A program made the position numbers and the translations under genes. Positions 20,840 to 32,425 of a DNA stretch of 64,000 bases are shown one piece after another; positions within the stretch are counted from its first letter, which is position 1, and each line of letters opens with the position of its first letter. Under the pieces are notes generated by a model, which was not told where the DNA came from, ran no database searches, and worked only from the letters and a program-made list of their open reading frames with translations. The stretch is from Paguma larvata (taxonomy: Eukaryota; Chordata; Mammalia; Carnivora; Viverridae): contig CM057823.1 in assembly GCA_030068075.1 (NCBI GenBank), positions 13,550,485-13,614,484 on the forward strand, written 5' to 3'.

Positions 20840-21370
20840 TTGGGGGATTGCAGCTGTGAAATAAGAGAGGATCGAAGGGGAGGAATCATCAAGCCTTCCC
20901 AATATCCCGAAAGTTCTGGACTCAAGGAGGTGATTTGAAAAAAGAGAATGGAAGTCTTCGCTATTATTCATCATTCCCCAAATCTGTAGCGATGTTCCTG
21001 ACCTTGCTTTCCTAAAGAAATAATCTAATCCAGCTTCCCAGAAAAATACCTGAAGTTCTCTAGAACATTCTTGAATTGTGTTTAATCAATAGTGTAAAAA
21101 TCAGAGAATTCACCATCTCACTAGCCAGGCCAGTCATTGACAGTCATCCCTACGTATTGATAAATTCTCCTCTGACCCTTACTCACTGGTTCTTAGTTCT
21201 GTGCTTGAAGTCTTGGTTAAATCTGCTCTCTCTTGCCTATCACAGTGTTTCAAAAAGCTGAATGCAACAGGTACATCCCTGCTCCCCACTTGTTTCTTCT
21301 ACTAATTGAAAGTTATTCTGGCAGAGCCAGTTGAGCCAAAAAGCCCACAGGGAGGATATGCTTTTGGGGG
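20840..21370. other. Unique noncoding sequence
   Basis: No assignable feature. Confidence 0.4.
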
Positions 21371-21371
21371 A

Positions 21372-21902
21372 TGTAATAGTTTTAAAATATGGTCACAAAT
21401 TTATTGACATATCTCTTATCCTAAGATAAGATCTATCCAGGCAGGACTATGATGGCTTTGACCAATAGAATATGGTAAAGTAATACCATGTACCTTTCAC
21501 CTCGTTTGCTAGAACTTGATCTTGGAGATTCAAGCTGCCATATAAGAAATCCAATATCCTCACCTGTCATTCTGTGAGGAAGCCCAAACCTCATGGAAAA
21601 TCTCCAATGAGTAGTTTCAACTGGGCCCAGGCTTTAGGTCCTCCCCATCCAGACACTAGACATGTGAGTGAGGAAAACTCCAGGTGCTTCTGGTCCCCAG
21701 AAATTAGTCCCCTCCCCCCCACCCAGCCATTCCAGTCCTACCAAATGAGGCCCTACACATTATGGAGTAGAGAGAAATTGTTTCTGATATGCCTTGCTCA
21801 AATTCCTGACCCTCGGAATCTGTGAGTATAATAAAACAGTTGCTTTTTTCGCATCATTGGGTTTGGGGTTGGTTTTCTTCACAGCAAGAGATAGCTGGAA
21901 TA
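21372..21902 (+). mobile_element. MaLR-type solo LTR (MLT1-like), plus strand
   Basis: Starts TGTAATAG and carries 'gctttgaccaatagaata' (21455), 'aaattcctgaccctcggaat' (21800), the AATAAAA at 21831 and 'gggtttggggttgg' with 'cagcaagagatagctgga' at the end. This is the order of ERVL-MaLR LTRs ('gtaataaaatggttgttgtttaagccactaag...gcaatagataac'). No internal region follows, so it is a solo LTR. Confidence 0.7.
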
Positions 21903-21909
21903 GACTTCA

Positions 21910-22520
21910 ACCCCTAAATCACTTTAGCCATGGCAGCTTCTGCTCAAGAGTAACATTAGCACTAACTTCCCTTACCCCTTAACTTGGCTATTAAATTTAT
22001 TAATCTTGCATTTAAATGATGACTTCCTCCAGAGTACGAGGGAAAAGCAGAAATCTCATAAACCACAGGAAGTAATCACAGGAATAGATAATGCATCAAA
22101 AATAGTGCCAAGAGAATTCGAATCTCTAAATGTTGTGTCTTACTGCTTTATAGTACACCCCCAATGCAAACTGGTAGTTTAAGCTCATTTATTTGGATAA
22201 TAAAGACTTCTGGAATCCTCATTCTATCACCCACTATTAATTATTCCATCTTCAGCCTCGTGTCTTCAGAGGGAGGGGAGCCAACTTGGATGGGCGATCT
22301 GAGAACATTACAGTCTTCTGTCTCTAACATGAAAGTGATGAGAATACCTGCCTTGCAATATCAAGTTAGAAAGCTGCAGAATCGATCACATGCCTTTAAG
22401 TCCTCAACCAAGTTGTTGAAAGAAACGCTGGACAGAACAGGGCCAATGGCAGACTCTCTACTGGCGACCCTCTCTGAGCCACGGATCAACTCTTTGGATC
22501 CCATAACTGAACCAGCTTCA
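21910..22520. other. Unique noncoding sequence
   Basis: No assignable repeat. The 139-codon plus frame here runs into the L2 downstream and is not considered a gene. Confidence 0.4.
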
Positions 22521-22524
22521 AATA

Positions 22525-22640
22525 TAAGCTCCACAGAAGCAGGATCTGACTCTGTTTTGTTCGCTGACATCCCATGTGATTAGAACAGTGCCCAGCAGGT
22601 GGTAGGGACTCAGTAAAGATTTGTTAAATAAGTGGATATA
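22525..22640 (+). mobile_element. LINE-2 3' end, plus strand
   Basis: 'ataagctccacagaagcagg', 'tctgactctgttttgttcgc', 'agaacagtgcccagcaggtg' and 'ggactcagtaaagatttgtt' are in L2 3'-terminal order. Confidence 0.75.
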
Positions 22641-22644
22641 ATCC

Positions 22645-24760
22645 TGTCAGCAGCTTTCTCCTTAGCCTCGTCCTATGCCCCGGGAAGTCTGTGCTATGTG
22701 GTCCTCTGGCCCAAGGCTGGTCCTGCCTCCTTCAGAGCGTTTCAGAGGTATGGAGCACACAGGGTCACATATAGAGTTTAGGAGACGATGGCTCCCTCTG
22801 CTACACTTATTATCCACTTTCTAATTACCAAGATGTTTAAACTATAACATGAATAGCCACATTAAAGTCATTTGTTATATGTAAAGCAGGGGCATAACAC
22901 ATTGGTAATTAAGATCTCCCTCTGTGCCAACCTACACGCTAGAGGTATAATTAAGTGTAAGTACCTCTTAGCTTGCTAGCCATTATTACTGGGCTTAAAC
23001 ATATATTCAGCCAGTTATTAGTGAAATTCTATAGTGTCCTGAGGAACTATTGTTTCAATAAGAGGAGCAAGAGCTTTCCAGCCGGTACTATGCTTGTTCA
23101 GGTGATCTTTGGCAGTGAACTGGTAGTATAATTTTCTGGTGTCTGCCTGTTCTCCTTTTCAATATGGACAACTCAGCTCTTGGACACAGTAAGGACCATA
23201 AGAACAACCTATCAGTGCTTTATTTGGGTTCACATTTGCCATAGAAGAGATTGTTCATTTTTCTAAGATTTGCTGCTCAGAGCCTCTCTGTTTCATATAA
23301 AACAAGAAATACATGAGGATCCCAGTTCTCCTCACATTTGTTCCAGGGATCAAGGACTTACAACCAAGTGAACAACATGTTTTTATTTATTAAGGCTTTG
23401 ATTTGTCTGCAACCCTGAGCTAGGGTTGTATTAAAATACTATTTTTTTTACTTGAACCAGCATTCTAAATTGCCATATTTAAATAGTCATAACTCCATTG
23501 TATTAAAAGGAGGCAGGAAGCAAAGATGGTGGAAGACATGTGGTGGCTAACCACCTCATCCTGACTTCTATGGGAAGGGCGGGTCTTTAAAATGGAGGAA
23601 GATCCCAGAAAGGCTCCTCCCTCATCCTCTCCCGAAACTGGCATTGCATATTCCTCTTCCCCAGTCCTCAAGCTGCAGCTCTAGTTTTTTGGCAGGGTCC
23701 CTACAGTAGTTCTCAAGAGACAGATGTGTTTTGAAGCTTCAGTGGCATAGTGAACCACAAAATCATTTGTTTGTGGGGACCTGATAGGGCCAGAGAGAAG
23801 TAACAATATGAAGGCCCTAAAGGGGCTGGGGCCACCTCTTAGAACAGTTCCTGCAGATCACCTGCTGGCTGGGGGATAATGGACCAAACTACCCATCCTT
23901 GGGTACCTCTGTTTTCTTACTTAGCCTGGCACTAAGTAAGAGCTCAGAGCACATTTGTGGAAGGAATCATGGCTCCCATGAGTAAAGAAGTAGCATTTCT
24001 CTCATCCACCATGCAGTGTTTTCAGAGATGAGTGTGCATCTGATTGTCTCTGGGCTCCTGGATGCTCTGTTGCTCTGAGAACCACAGGCGGAAAAAGGTG
24101 TTTGAGGACAAAATAGATACTATACACTGTATTCTTGGCTGAGAAGTGGTTTAGAGAATCGTGTTCAACGGGCATTGGAGCAGGGAAATACGTTAGATTC
24201 TGGACCACAAAGACAAAATAAATGCACAGACAATATGCAACCCCCAAGAAATGCTCACCAGAGATCCCCTAATGCCGAGTCCCAAGCCTGTTGTGTTGGT
24301 CAAGGCTGCATCATGAAAATCAGAGTAGTGACCTGGAAAGGCAGAGTTGGGTCTGCTCTCTGGCCCCAGCATGGGTTCCTACCCCCAGCACACCTGTACC
24401 ACCGCTCTGTGAGACTGACTATTGTCTGAAGTCGTAACTCCTTCAAATACTTCCGCGATGCTCTACCTCAACAAGAAGCCTCCCTTGTCTACTTTCTTTG
24501 TATCTGTATCTTTTCTTATGGGAGACAAACTGTGCACTGCTTCCAAGAAGGATATGGCTCATCATGAATTCTGTGCTAAGAAATTCATCACTTACAGAGC
24601 GTGGGGTTGCAGGTGAGAGGACACCTCCATATTTGGCAGGCTCCGTACTGGGAATATTACATACATCATTCTCTCCAATGCTCACAGCAATGCTGCGTGA
24701 CAACTAGCGTCTTCTCGGCATATCAGAAAACTGAGGGGCATACAAATAACTTTTCTCATC
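22645..24760. other. Unique noncoding sequence
   Basis: Two kilobases with no confident repeat. 23905-23965 ('cctggcactaagtaagagctc') recalls an L2/MIR 3' end, but only a short part. Confidence 0.4.
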
Positions 24761-24764
24761 CATA

Positions 24765-25160
24765 TAATGAATGTTTGCTGCATGTCTAACATGTGCCAGG
24801 CAAAATACTAGGTCTCAGGGAGGCAATTTGAAGAGAGATACATTCTTGACCCCCACAAAGTATACCGTCTGGCCAGGAATACAGACGAGGGAGTGGCCAT
24901 TGCGCGGAGAGTAGGAGTGCAGGTGGGGAGTCCTGAGCACTATATGAACACGCATGGAAGGGCCACTCAGACACAGAGGAAGTAATATGGAAACAGACAT
25001 AAGTGAGGTCAGCGTTTCGGGGACATCAAGGGAAAAGAGTGGAAAAGTGAAAAGAGGAAAGGGGAAAGGAAAGAAAGAGCTTTCTAGGCAAAGGAAACCT
25101 TATGAGTAGAGGATCTTAGGCTTGAAGGAAAAGCAGGAACGGTGTGGCTCAACCATACCT
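24765..25160 (+). mobile_element. Ancient mammalian repeat (family not assigned), plus strand
   Basis: 'atgtgccaggcaaaatacta', 'gagatacattcttgaccccc', 'agtataccgtctggccagga', and later 'aagagctttctaggcaaagg' and 'aggatcttaggcttgaagg' follow a known-looking consensus that runs from a 'ctatgtgccaggcactg' block to an 'agcattccaggcagaggga' and 'aaaggccctgaggc' block. This is the longest copy of that family in the window. Confidence 0.4.
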
Positions 25161-25164
25161 CTTT

Positions 25165-25745
25165 CCAGAAAAGATCAACAGCACTCACAGGATATAAAAG
25201 CTGGAACAAGAAGGCATAAATCCAAAAGAAGAATAAAAACAAGGATGGGGATATTTGAACGGAGCCAAGAAAAAGACTTTAAAGACTGCATTCCGTAATG
25301 ATGTGTATGCTTGTCACAAGGGAACTACTAACTTGACTCTAAGTTTTCTAGGAATCAACCCCAAAAGGAAAAGCTGGTGGCTTCTCCAGGCGAGACATCC
25401 TCAGGGGAAGGGCAGCCTTGGACCACAGAGGCGTATGGGCTCTAACTAAGCAGATCACAGCACTCCACTGACAGGCGACTTTGAAGCTTCCACATGACAT
25501 GATGTCTGTCCATCACCCGAGTGCACCCCTCATGAAAATAATTCAGTCAGTGGCCTGCCAACATCATCTGGGAGCCCCACTCTGTTCATGTGACCTAATC
25601 CCAAGAAAGATCTTAAAATAGCCAAAAGAACTGAAGTACTCCTTGTCCTTCAAACAATTTGTCCCTAGAATACACTCCTCCTGCCAAATTTTTGGAGTGT
25701 ATTTGTAATTAGCTGCAAACTGTACTTCCTTACAAATAGTTGGAA
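25165..25745. other. Unique noncoding sequence
   Basis: No assignable feature. Confidence 0.4.
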
Positions 25746-25749
25746 TTCC

Positions 25750-26075
25750 ACTTGCCTACACTGTCAATTAAACATAGACCATGTGCTTTACCATACAGCC
25801 CAGCCGAGGGGAGGTGTACCTGGATGAAAAGCCACCTCTCTCCTCTCTCTCTTCAAGTCCGACCCGAATGTCATCCTCTCTACAGGAGCTTAGTCCATTT
25901 CCAAACCCAAAATTACTTCTCCCTCCCCTAAACTCTCAGCGTGTCTCACCCTTTTGAAGGCACTTATCACATTGGGTCTGGTGCTGTGTATCTTCAGAGT
26001 TTACCTTCCCTGATGTGCTCAGCATGATGCCATCCTCACACTCATGATCAATAAAGCCTCATTGAATGAAAGCAA
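25750..26075 (+). mobile_element. LINE-2 3' end, plus strand
   Basis: 'cttcaagtccgacccgaatg' (25851), 'aggcacttatcacattgggt' (25959) and the terminal 'catgatcaataaagcctcat' with 'tgaatgaaagcaac' fit the L2 3' end ('cagctcaaatgtcacctcct', 'tagcacttatcacattgt', 'gctcaataaatgttt'). Confidence 0.65.
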
Positions 26076-26079
26076 CTCC

Positions 26080-26430
26080 CTCCAAATCACAGCTTCGAAA
26101 GTAACCCGCTTTTCACATAACAACCTTTTTATTGTGCATCTGGGTTCAACCATTGAAGACATACATGGTGGCCTTTACATGTCTTTGTGCAGTGGTTTGT
26201 ATTGAATTTTGAGCTTCTCAGTGTGCGTGAGACCTTTTGTGACCTCCCAATCTACAATGTGAGGTCATGGGTAAAGGTCATATCCTTTGAGGGAATGTAA
26301 GAGCAGATGGGACAAGGAACTGGAAAAAATGTAATGCAGGAAACAGCCTTGACCTCTGGCCCTGACGCACAGACTGGCTGGATTAGAGATGCTTACAAGG
26401 CAACTGGGCCTGATGTTGTCTTAAAATACA
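26080..26430. other. Unique noncoding sequence
   Basis: No assignable feature. Confidence 0.4.
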
Positions 26431-26434
26431 AAGG

Positions 26435-26680
26435 CTGACATTCACGGAGCCCTTGATTTGTAAGAGGAATTGTGCTAGGCTTCTTAAAACATTTTAGTAG
26501 GCATGAGTTTTATCATTCAACTCTCACAATGACCTGTGCATTATTATGACCATACATTAGACGTGGACACTAAGACTCAGGTATCTAAGTGAACTACTCA
26601 AGGCATTGTAGTTAGTAATTTGTGGAGCATGGATTTAACCTCAAATCCATCTGACTTCAAAGCCTAGGCCTTTTCCAGCT
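26435..26680 (-). mobile_element. MIR SINE, minus strand
   Basis: 'ttcacggagcccttgatttg', 'gtgctaggcttcttaaaaca', 'caactctcacaatgacctgt', 'gacactaagactcaggtatc' and the 'tagtaatttgtggagcatgg' end give the inverted MIR order. Confidence 0.85.
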
Positions 26681-26689
26681 AAGGGGGGT

Positions 26690-26905
26690 AGTGAAATCCA
26701 GTTCTGCCAGTTGGGAGACTCCGGATGCATCACTTAACCCCTTCGTCATGTAAGCCTCAGTTTCCTCATCTAAAACCACAGGCATATTATAGTACTTATC
26801 TTACAGGTTCGTTGTGAGGACAAAAGGAGAAAATGCACATAAACATAGTACTTGGCATAGTGCTTGGCAAAGAGTAAGTGCCCAATAAAATTTTGTTATT
26901 AATTT
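26690..26905 (+). mobile_element. MIR SINE, plus strand
   Basis: 'aatccagttctgccagttgg', 'aagcctcagtttcctcatct', 'cttatcttacaggttcgttg', 'tgaggacaaaaggagaaaat' and 'gtgcttggcaaagagtaagt' with 'gcccaataaaattttgtta' are in direct MIR order. It lies only about 10 bp from the oppositely oriented MIR before it, the two tRNA-side ends facing each other. Confidence 0.88.
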
Positions 26906-27005
26906 TAGCAAATTTTGCTATCTACTTGGAGAAGGAAACTGGTATACACTCAAAGTGAGCTAGTCTAGCCAAAAAAGAACCCAGATTCATCAACATCTTG
27001 GAGAG

Positions 27006-27412
27006 TGTAGTCGTTTGCTGGGGCTGCCATAACAAAGTACCACGGACTAAGTGGCTTTAACAAAAGAAATTTATTTCTTCACAATTCTGGAGGCTAGAAG
27101 TCTGAGATCAAGGTGTTGGCAAAATTGGTTTCTTCTGTGGTCTCTACTGGGCTTGTAGACGGCCATCTTCTCTCTGTATCTTCACCTGGCCTTCCCTCTG
27201 TATGTGTCTGTGTCCTAATCTCCTCTTCCTATAAGGACATCAGTCATATTAGATTAGAGACCACTGTAATGTCCTCATCTTAATTACCTCTTTAAATATC
27301 TTTCTCCAAAGAAAATCACATCCTCAGGTATTGGGGGTTGAGACTTCAGTGCATTAATTTGAAGGAGGTGGCGGGGTGGGGGGGGGCGGCAATTCAGCCC
27401 AAAGCAGAGGGC
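27006..27412 (-). mobile_element. MaLR solo LTR (MLT1-like), minus strand
   Basis: On the plus strand: 'gctgccataacaaagtacca', 'gaaatttatttcttcacaat', 'ctggaggctagaagtctgag', 'cttcctataaggacatcagt', 'taattacctctttaaatatc' and 'caattcagcccaaagcagag'. This is the well-known reverse complement of an MLT1-type LTR. The G-rich run at 27367-27391 is copy-specific. Confidence 0.9.
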
Positions 27413-27419
27413 ATCAGTA

Positions 27420-27880
27420 AACTTTCTCTAAAAATATTTAGTGTTTTAATTTTCTCCATTGAAGGCATATTAGAGCGCCTTCACTTGTCTTTGAGTGGAA
27501 AGCTCATTTGAAGATCTTCTGAAGACAAATTATGCTTTTGAAAAAATGATATCATCAACAGGAACTATAATGGTTTTTGTTTGCATTTTTATTTTGGAAT
27601 CCCTGGCATGCCACACTTCCCTAGGGCTGCAGGTTAATCACTTTATGTACATCATAATGAAAATCATGTTTCTCAAGATTCTTTACTCCACCAAAAGCCA
27701 AGTCCAGAATGCAGAAAAGCACAAGCTTGATAGAGGTGGGTATATGTCTGCCAGTGGGCCATGCTTCTTCCTTTTAAGTTTGGAAATAAGAGCACATATG
27801 TGCTGCTGGGCACATAGTAAGTGTATTAGATTACAAATTATGTTGCTATAACAAAGCATGGCAACTTAAATACAATAGAC
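27420..27880. other. Unique noncoding sequence
   Basis: Not assigned. It abuts the 5' LTR of the next element. Confidence 0.4.
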
Positions 27881-27884
27881 TCTT

Positions 27885-28425
27885 CCTCTGGAGTTGACTA
27901 TGTTAATGGCCCCAATTAGTGGTCTTCTGTGTCTGTGTCCTTTGCCTTATAACTTCATAGTTTTAGTCTGAACGGTTCAGGCTTGTGACTTGTTCTGTCC
28001 AATAGAATGCAGCAGAAGTGGCAGAATGCTTGTTTCAAGCCTATGCTTTGAGAGGCTTCGTATGTTTCTATTTGCTCTCTTGAACAAATGAGCCGATTGC
28101 CCTTGAACTTTGGCATTACCATAAAAATAATCCCAGCATGCTGGAGGGAAGTGAAAGAAACCTAGAGAATGAGACATGTGAAGAAGGGTCAAAATACCCA
28201 GCCAATAGTCAGATTAATCTCCAGAAACAGAGCCATCTAGGTCAATACACAACTGACCACAGACAAATGAATGAGACCTGCAAAGAACAGATGAACCATT
28301 TAGCTGAGCCCAGCTCAAACTGATGATCTGCAGAATCATGAGCTTTGAAAATGGTTTCTGTTTTTGGCAACTAAGTTTTGGGATGGTTGCTACACAGCAA
28401 TAGCTAACAGACACAATAATTGGTA
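27885..28425 (+). mobile_element. 5' LTR of a MaLR element, plus strand
   Basis: The order 'ttaatggccccaattagtgg', 'cttgtgacttgttctgtcca', 'atagaatgcagcagaagtgg', 'ctatgctttgagaggcttcg', 'ctgcagaatcatgagcttt', 'caactaagttttgggatggt' and 'cacagcaatagctaacagac' is that of MLT1/MST-class LTRs. The same order recurs at 29625-30147. Confidence 0.75.
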
Positions 28426-29624
28426 TGTATAACTGAGGACCTGCAGCAACAAAATCCTAAAACATGTGGCATTGGCTTAGGGGCCAGGCAATAAACAAAG
28501 GCCTGAAAACTATAGGACTCTGGAAAAACGGTGGCCCGTATCAAATAGTGCAATACAATTGGTGAAACTGTTGCCTATGGTAGTTTGGAAGAGAGAAAAT
28601 GTACCTCATGAATTTTAGAGTCAAGCAATGAGAATTCCAGACAGAACTTGAAATTGCTGCTAAAGAAAGAACTGACCAGTTTGCAAGCTGAATTTAGAGG
28701 GAATATGGACCGTATAGAATAAGATAGGATGCAAAATAAAACTTGCTCATCTTTGGTGACTCAAACCAGTGAAAAAAATCAAATCCAAGGCATGGCCAGA
28801 AAAATGTAAGCTTAGAGTAAACCACAAATCAAGACTATGGTTATAAGGCCCTTTGTTAAGACCTTGGAAAGAATGAAGGCAGTGCTTAGTACACTTTCTC
28901 AGCAGGACAATAAGGCTATTAGGGACCTGAAAGGTGCCACCACATTGCAGTCCGATTGCCTAAAGTAGCTGAGAGCAAGTCTAGAGAGCCAGGCCTGCCT
29001 CAGAAAGAATTCATCAAATAGAGGGGATTCAAATCAGATCTAATGCAATCCCATGAAAAATTTTAAAGGAATTGTAAAGGCAAAAGTGCCATGAGCTTGG
29101 ATTAAAAGGTTCTGAATTAAAATTGTGCAAAAATTTCAAAGGCTTCTGGGCTCCCAGTTCTTCACAGGCAGGTCCCCAGTGCTTCATGTGCACATTTTCC
29201 GATGTCCTCGTCAGAAGCGGCTAAGGAGGGTGATGGGAAAGGAAGGGTGTCCCAGAGGGCAGAGCCATCGAGAGCAGTGGAGTGATGAGCTACTGCCATG
29301 GGTGCTGCCCAACTCCACAGTGTGGGAAATGGGAATATGTGCACCAGAGGATTTCAGAATCGTCAAAGACTAGTGCCTTCCAATCTTTCCCCACTTTAAA
29401 TGGCAATGTTTCTCCTGTGCCTGTTTCATCATTGTATGTTGGGTGTGTGGGAGGCAGATAAGTTATGTTTTTAGTTCATAGGTCTTTGGATCAAGAAGAA
29501 CCACATTTGGACCTGATGTTAGTCACAAGGCCCTAGACTTAGAGCAATATCCAATGCCATAATGACATGTAGATTTTGGAGACTTTGGCAGGGTATGAGT
29601 ATATCTTGCATATGAACACTTACA
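28426..29624 (+). mobile_element. MaLR internal region (degraded)
   Basis: About 1.2 kb between two LTRs in the same orientation. The part 28430-28700 ('ctgaggacctgcagcaacaa', 'gtggcattggcttaggggcc', 'tggtgaaactgttgcctatg') matches the order I recall for MaLR internal sequence. It has no frame above about 80 codons, so any gag-like reading is destroyed. MaLR elements are non-autonomous relatives of ERVL and no polymerase region is expected. Confidence 0.6.
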
Positions 29625-30147
29625 GTCAGATGCCGAACTGGGGTATACTGATTACAAAACTGGCCCCAATTCTCTACCCATCCTTGTATCAAATGCAGAC
29701 TATGCAGCTCCTTTCACTGAGAGGTGGACTCTATTTCCTCCAACCCATGAGCCTTTGTTGGCCTTATGATTTGTTTTAGCCAACATACTATGGTGGAAGC
29801 AATGGTTTGCTAGCTCCAAATCTAGGCCTCAAGAGACCTTTTATGTTTCTTCTCTCCTTTTCTCTCTCTCTCTCTCTCTCTCGACTTGCTGCCTTAGGTA
29901 TGAAAACAAGCTTGAACTGGCCTGTTGGAGGTTCAGAGACTATCTGGAGTAGAGCTACATCATCCCTACTTGCGGCTGATTTTCTAGCTGGTCACAGATG
30001 TGGCAACATGCTTAGCTAGCCAAGATCATAAGAACTCACTCCAGATTAGCAGATCTCCCCGTGGGAAATAGAAGATGATTGTTATTTTATTTTATACCAC
30101 TAAGTTTTGGAATGGTATGTTATGTAGCAATAACCAACTGATACACT
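29625..30147 (+). mobile_element. 3' LTR of the MaLR element, plus strand
   Basis: 'aaaactggccccaattctct', 'gaggtggactctatttcctc', 'ccttatgatttgttttagcc', 'ctaggcctcaagagaccttt', a (TC)n run at 29862-29882, 'taccactaagttttggaatg' and 'gtagcaataaccaactgata' parallel the 5' LTR. The two LTRs are well diverged, which fits an old insertion. Confidence 0.78.
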
Positions 30148-30149
30148 CG

Positions 30150-31555
30150 CACATAGCAGTCCAGAGGTTAGTAGTCCATGGGTGGCAATATGGCTCTTCT
30201 GTCATCAACACATAGTTTCTGTCATGGTGTTCGAGGAAGTTCTTCCACTCACTAATACTTTTCATCTAGAGGGAAGAAGGAGACACTGAGGGAGGTGTAT
30301 GTGTGTGTATGCTTGCCTAATAAGTTTTTTAAAAGAGCAGACTTCAAAAGTTGCCTAGATCACTTTCACTCCCAATTTATTGCAAAGTGGGTTAGGAAAT
30401 ATAGTCTTTAGCCAGGCAGCCATGTGCCCTGACATAGTTGATAGTCATAGGTAGGAATGGATACTGTTGTACAAAGGAGAAAAAAAGAATGAGACCTTAT
30501 GTGAGAAATCAAATACCAATTAAGAGCTTGTGGCATTTAATGAATAAAATGACTTTACTGATGGCCATAAATGACATGATTATTGAGTGACTCAATTTCT
30601 ATGAGAATTCATGAAAGAAATACATATTAGACTTAAAATACAGACATAGGAGTTCAAATCCTTCCTCTGCTCTCTGTGTAAACTTCAGTGAATTATTTGC
30701 TTTCTAAGTAATTTTCCCCTGACGTATTGAAAGCAAAAGCTTTCCTCAGGCCCCAGATAGAGTAACTGGATCAGAGTGGGAGCTTGATGAGTGTTGATTG
30801 AAAGAGAACAGCAATGAAGAATCTGTACTTTACAGAGTAGGTTCTATCCCTCCACCCAAAGAGGGTTTGTAAAACCCTCAGATCTTGGCTGGAATGATCA
30901 TCATACATTTTTGTGCACAGTTTTTACATTCACTTGGTAAAGAATCAAGTATGGTGTTGGTGATGGTATATCCATCCCAAAGTTTTCTTCTCGAAGAGCA
31001 AGAAATATTCAGAGATCCATTACCCATAAAGTCAGACTACCCATGGAAGTAGCGACGCCACCCACCACCTCAACTCTGAGCCAAAACAAGTCTTCCTGAT
31101 GTGTGGCCCCAATCCCTGACCTCTTTGTAGGAAGTCTGAGGCTAAGCTTCTAAAAGACACTCCCACTGAAGCCAACTAATTTATTCCCACTAGAGGATTG
31201 TCACAACACCTAGGACTTCTAGATCCTCTGGCTGGAGGTCCTGGGCAAACTAGTTTGACAGACATTTTCTAAACACTCAAAGCCACCCTCCAAGGTCCCT
31301 GATGTTCCCTGTGACACCTTGTTGACTCTACCTAGCCAAAGTGAAGGTGCATCACCCCAACAAGGAGAGAGTGTGCTAAGGAAATGGTTGCTGTGAGGAA
31401 ATAAGGCTGGGGCATTTGAAGAACTCTTGTGTTGTTACCATAGCAACTCTCACTGTGTGTTTCTTCACCAGTTGTCTCTCTTCTCCACCTGTGTTTGGCT
31501 GAGAGTGTAGAGCTCTTCTTTGCATGGTCTATTACCCTCCTGTGCTCCCATCCTC
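30150..31555. other. Unique noncoding sequence
   Basis: No assignable repeat across 1.4 kb, and no frame worth note. Confidence 0.4.
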
Positions 31556-31559
31556 AGTA

Positions 31560-31920
31560 CTCTGCCCTGGCTCTCAGAGCAGCACCCATGTCCGTGCAAA
31601 GTCTCCACCAGTGCCACTCTCTTCCCTCTTCTCTTTCCCCTGGGTGCCTCTGTACCTTGGCTCAGAGCGGCTATCACTACCTGGATGCCTCCTTCTCCTA
31701 CTCCTGCTGGCAAACTCGCACTCATATTTAAGATGAAAGTCAACTGTCATCACCAGCTACTCCCTCTGTGCTTCATCACCTCTGTTCTAATATGTATCAA
31801 GATATATGTCATTTTTCTGCTTCCGTTTCAATCTCTACCCCACATAAGGCAGGAACTTTTCCTATTTTTAAAAAATTTTTCTCCAGAGATTAATAGCATG
31901 TCTGAAATTGAGATTCTTGT
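31560..31920 (+). mobile_element. LINE-2 fragment, plus strand
   Basis: The stretch 'cctccttctcctactcctgc', then 'gtcaactgtcatcaccagct', 'actccctctgtgcttcatca' and 'ccccacataaggcaggaact' follows the L2 3' order ('tggaatgcccttcc...ctactcatccttcaag...aaatgtcacctcc...gagggcagggac'). The overlapping 152- and 78-codon plus-strand frames are products of this repeat. Confidence 0.55.
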
Positions 31921-31924
31921 CCAA

Positions 31925-32410
31925 GTTGGCAAAACGACTGAAAAAGAGTTCAGTTCAGGATTTCTTGCTAAGTTGTAACTTTGCTAATCTCATCCTACTA
32001 TGCTGGCTCCCGACACCAATGGCACATTGCTTCCTAAAGATGCACACTCTTCTTTATTGCTGCCCCACCAGCTAGCTACCTGCGCTGCAAGGAAATTGGC
32101 AGATGGTGTGGTTAAAGGGCAGGTGAATATTCATTTAGTACACTAAAAACATGGCTGAAAGATGAGAAGCTCTTCCCCGTGCCGCTGCCCCATGTCAAAC
32201 CCTACTACCACAGCCTAATCTACCGGCCGTACAGCATCCTGCATCGACCAGCCACATGGCATTTTGCAGTTTACTATGTGCTTCACCTCAAGCTCTTCTC
32301 ACTTGATGAGAAAGCAGATGAGAACAGAATTCTGAAACCACATAGGATCTAAAGGCAAGTGATAAGCATCGGATTAAGGGACTCTAGAGTGAGGGGTGTG
32401 GTTGGTGTTA
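31925..32410. other. Unique noncoding sequence with a CpG-bearing patch
   Basis: Mostly unassigned. 32165-32260 has GC-rich words and several CpGs ('ccccgtgccgctgcccca', 'taccggccgtacagcat'), unlike the neighbours. No convincing frame or splice-bounded exon crosses it. Confidence 0.35.
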
Positions 32411-32425
32411 AAAAATCTGAGTCTT

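Noticed and set aside
22164..22583. 139-codon plus-strand frame
   Set aside because: It starts in unique sequence and ends within an L2 3' end, and shows no similarity I recognise.
31520..31978. 152-codon plus-strand frame
   Set aside because: It coincides with an L2-like stretch, and two other plus-strand frames overlap it in other phases.
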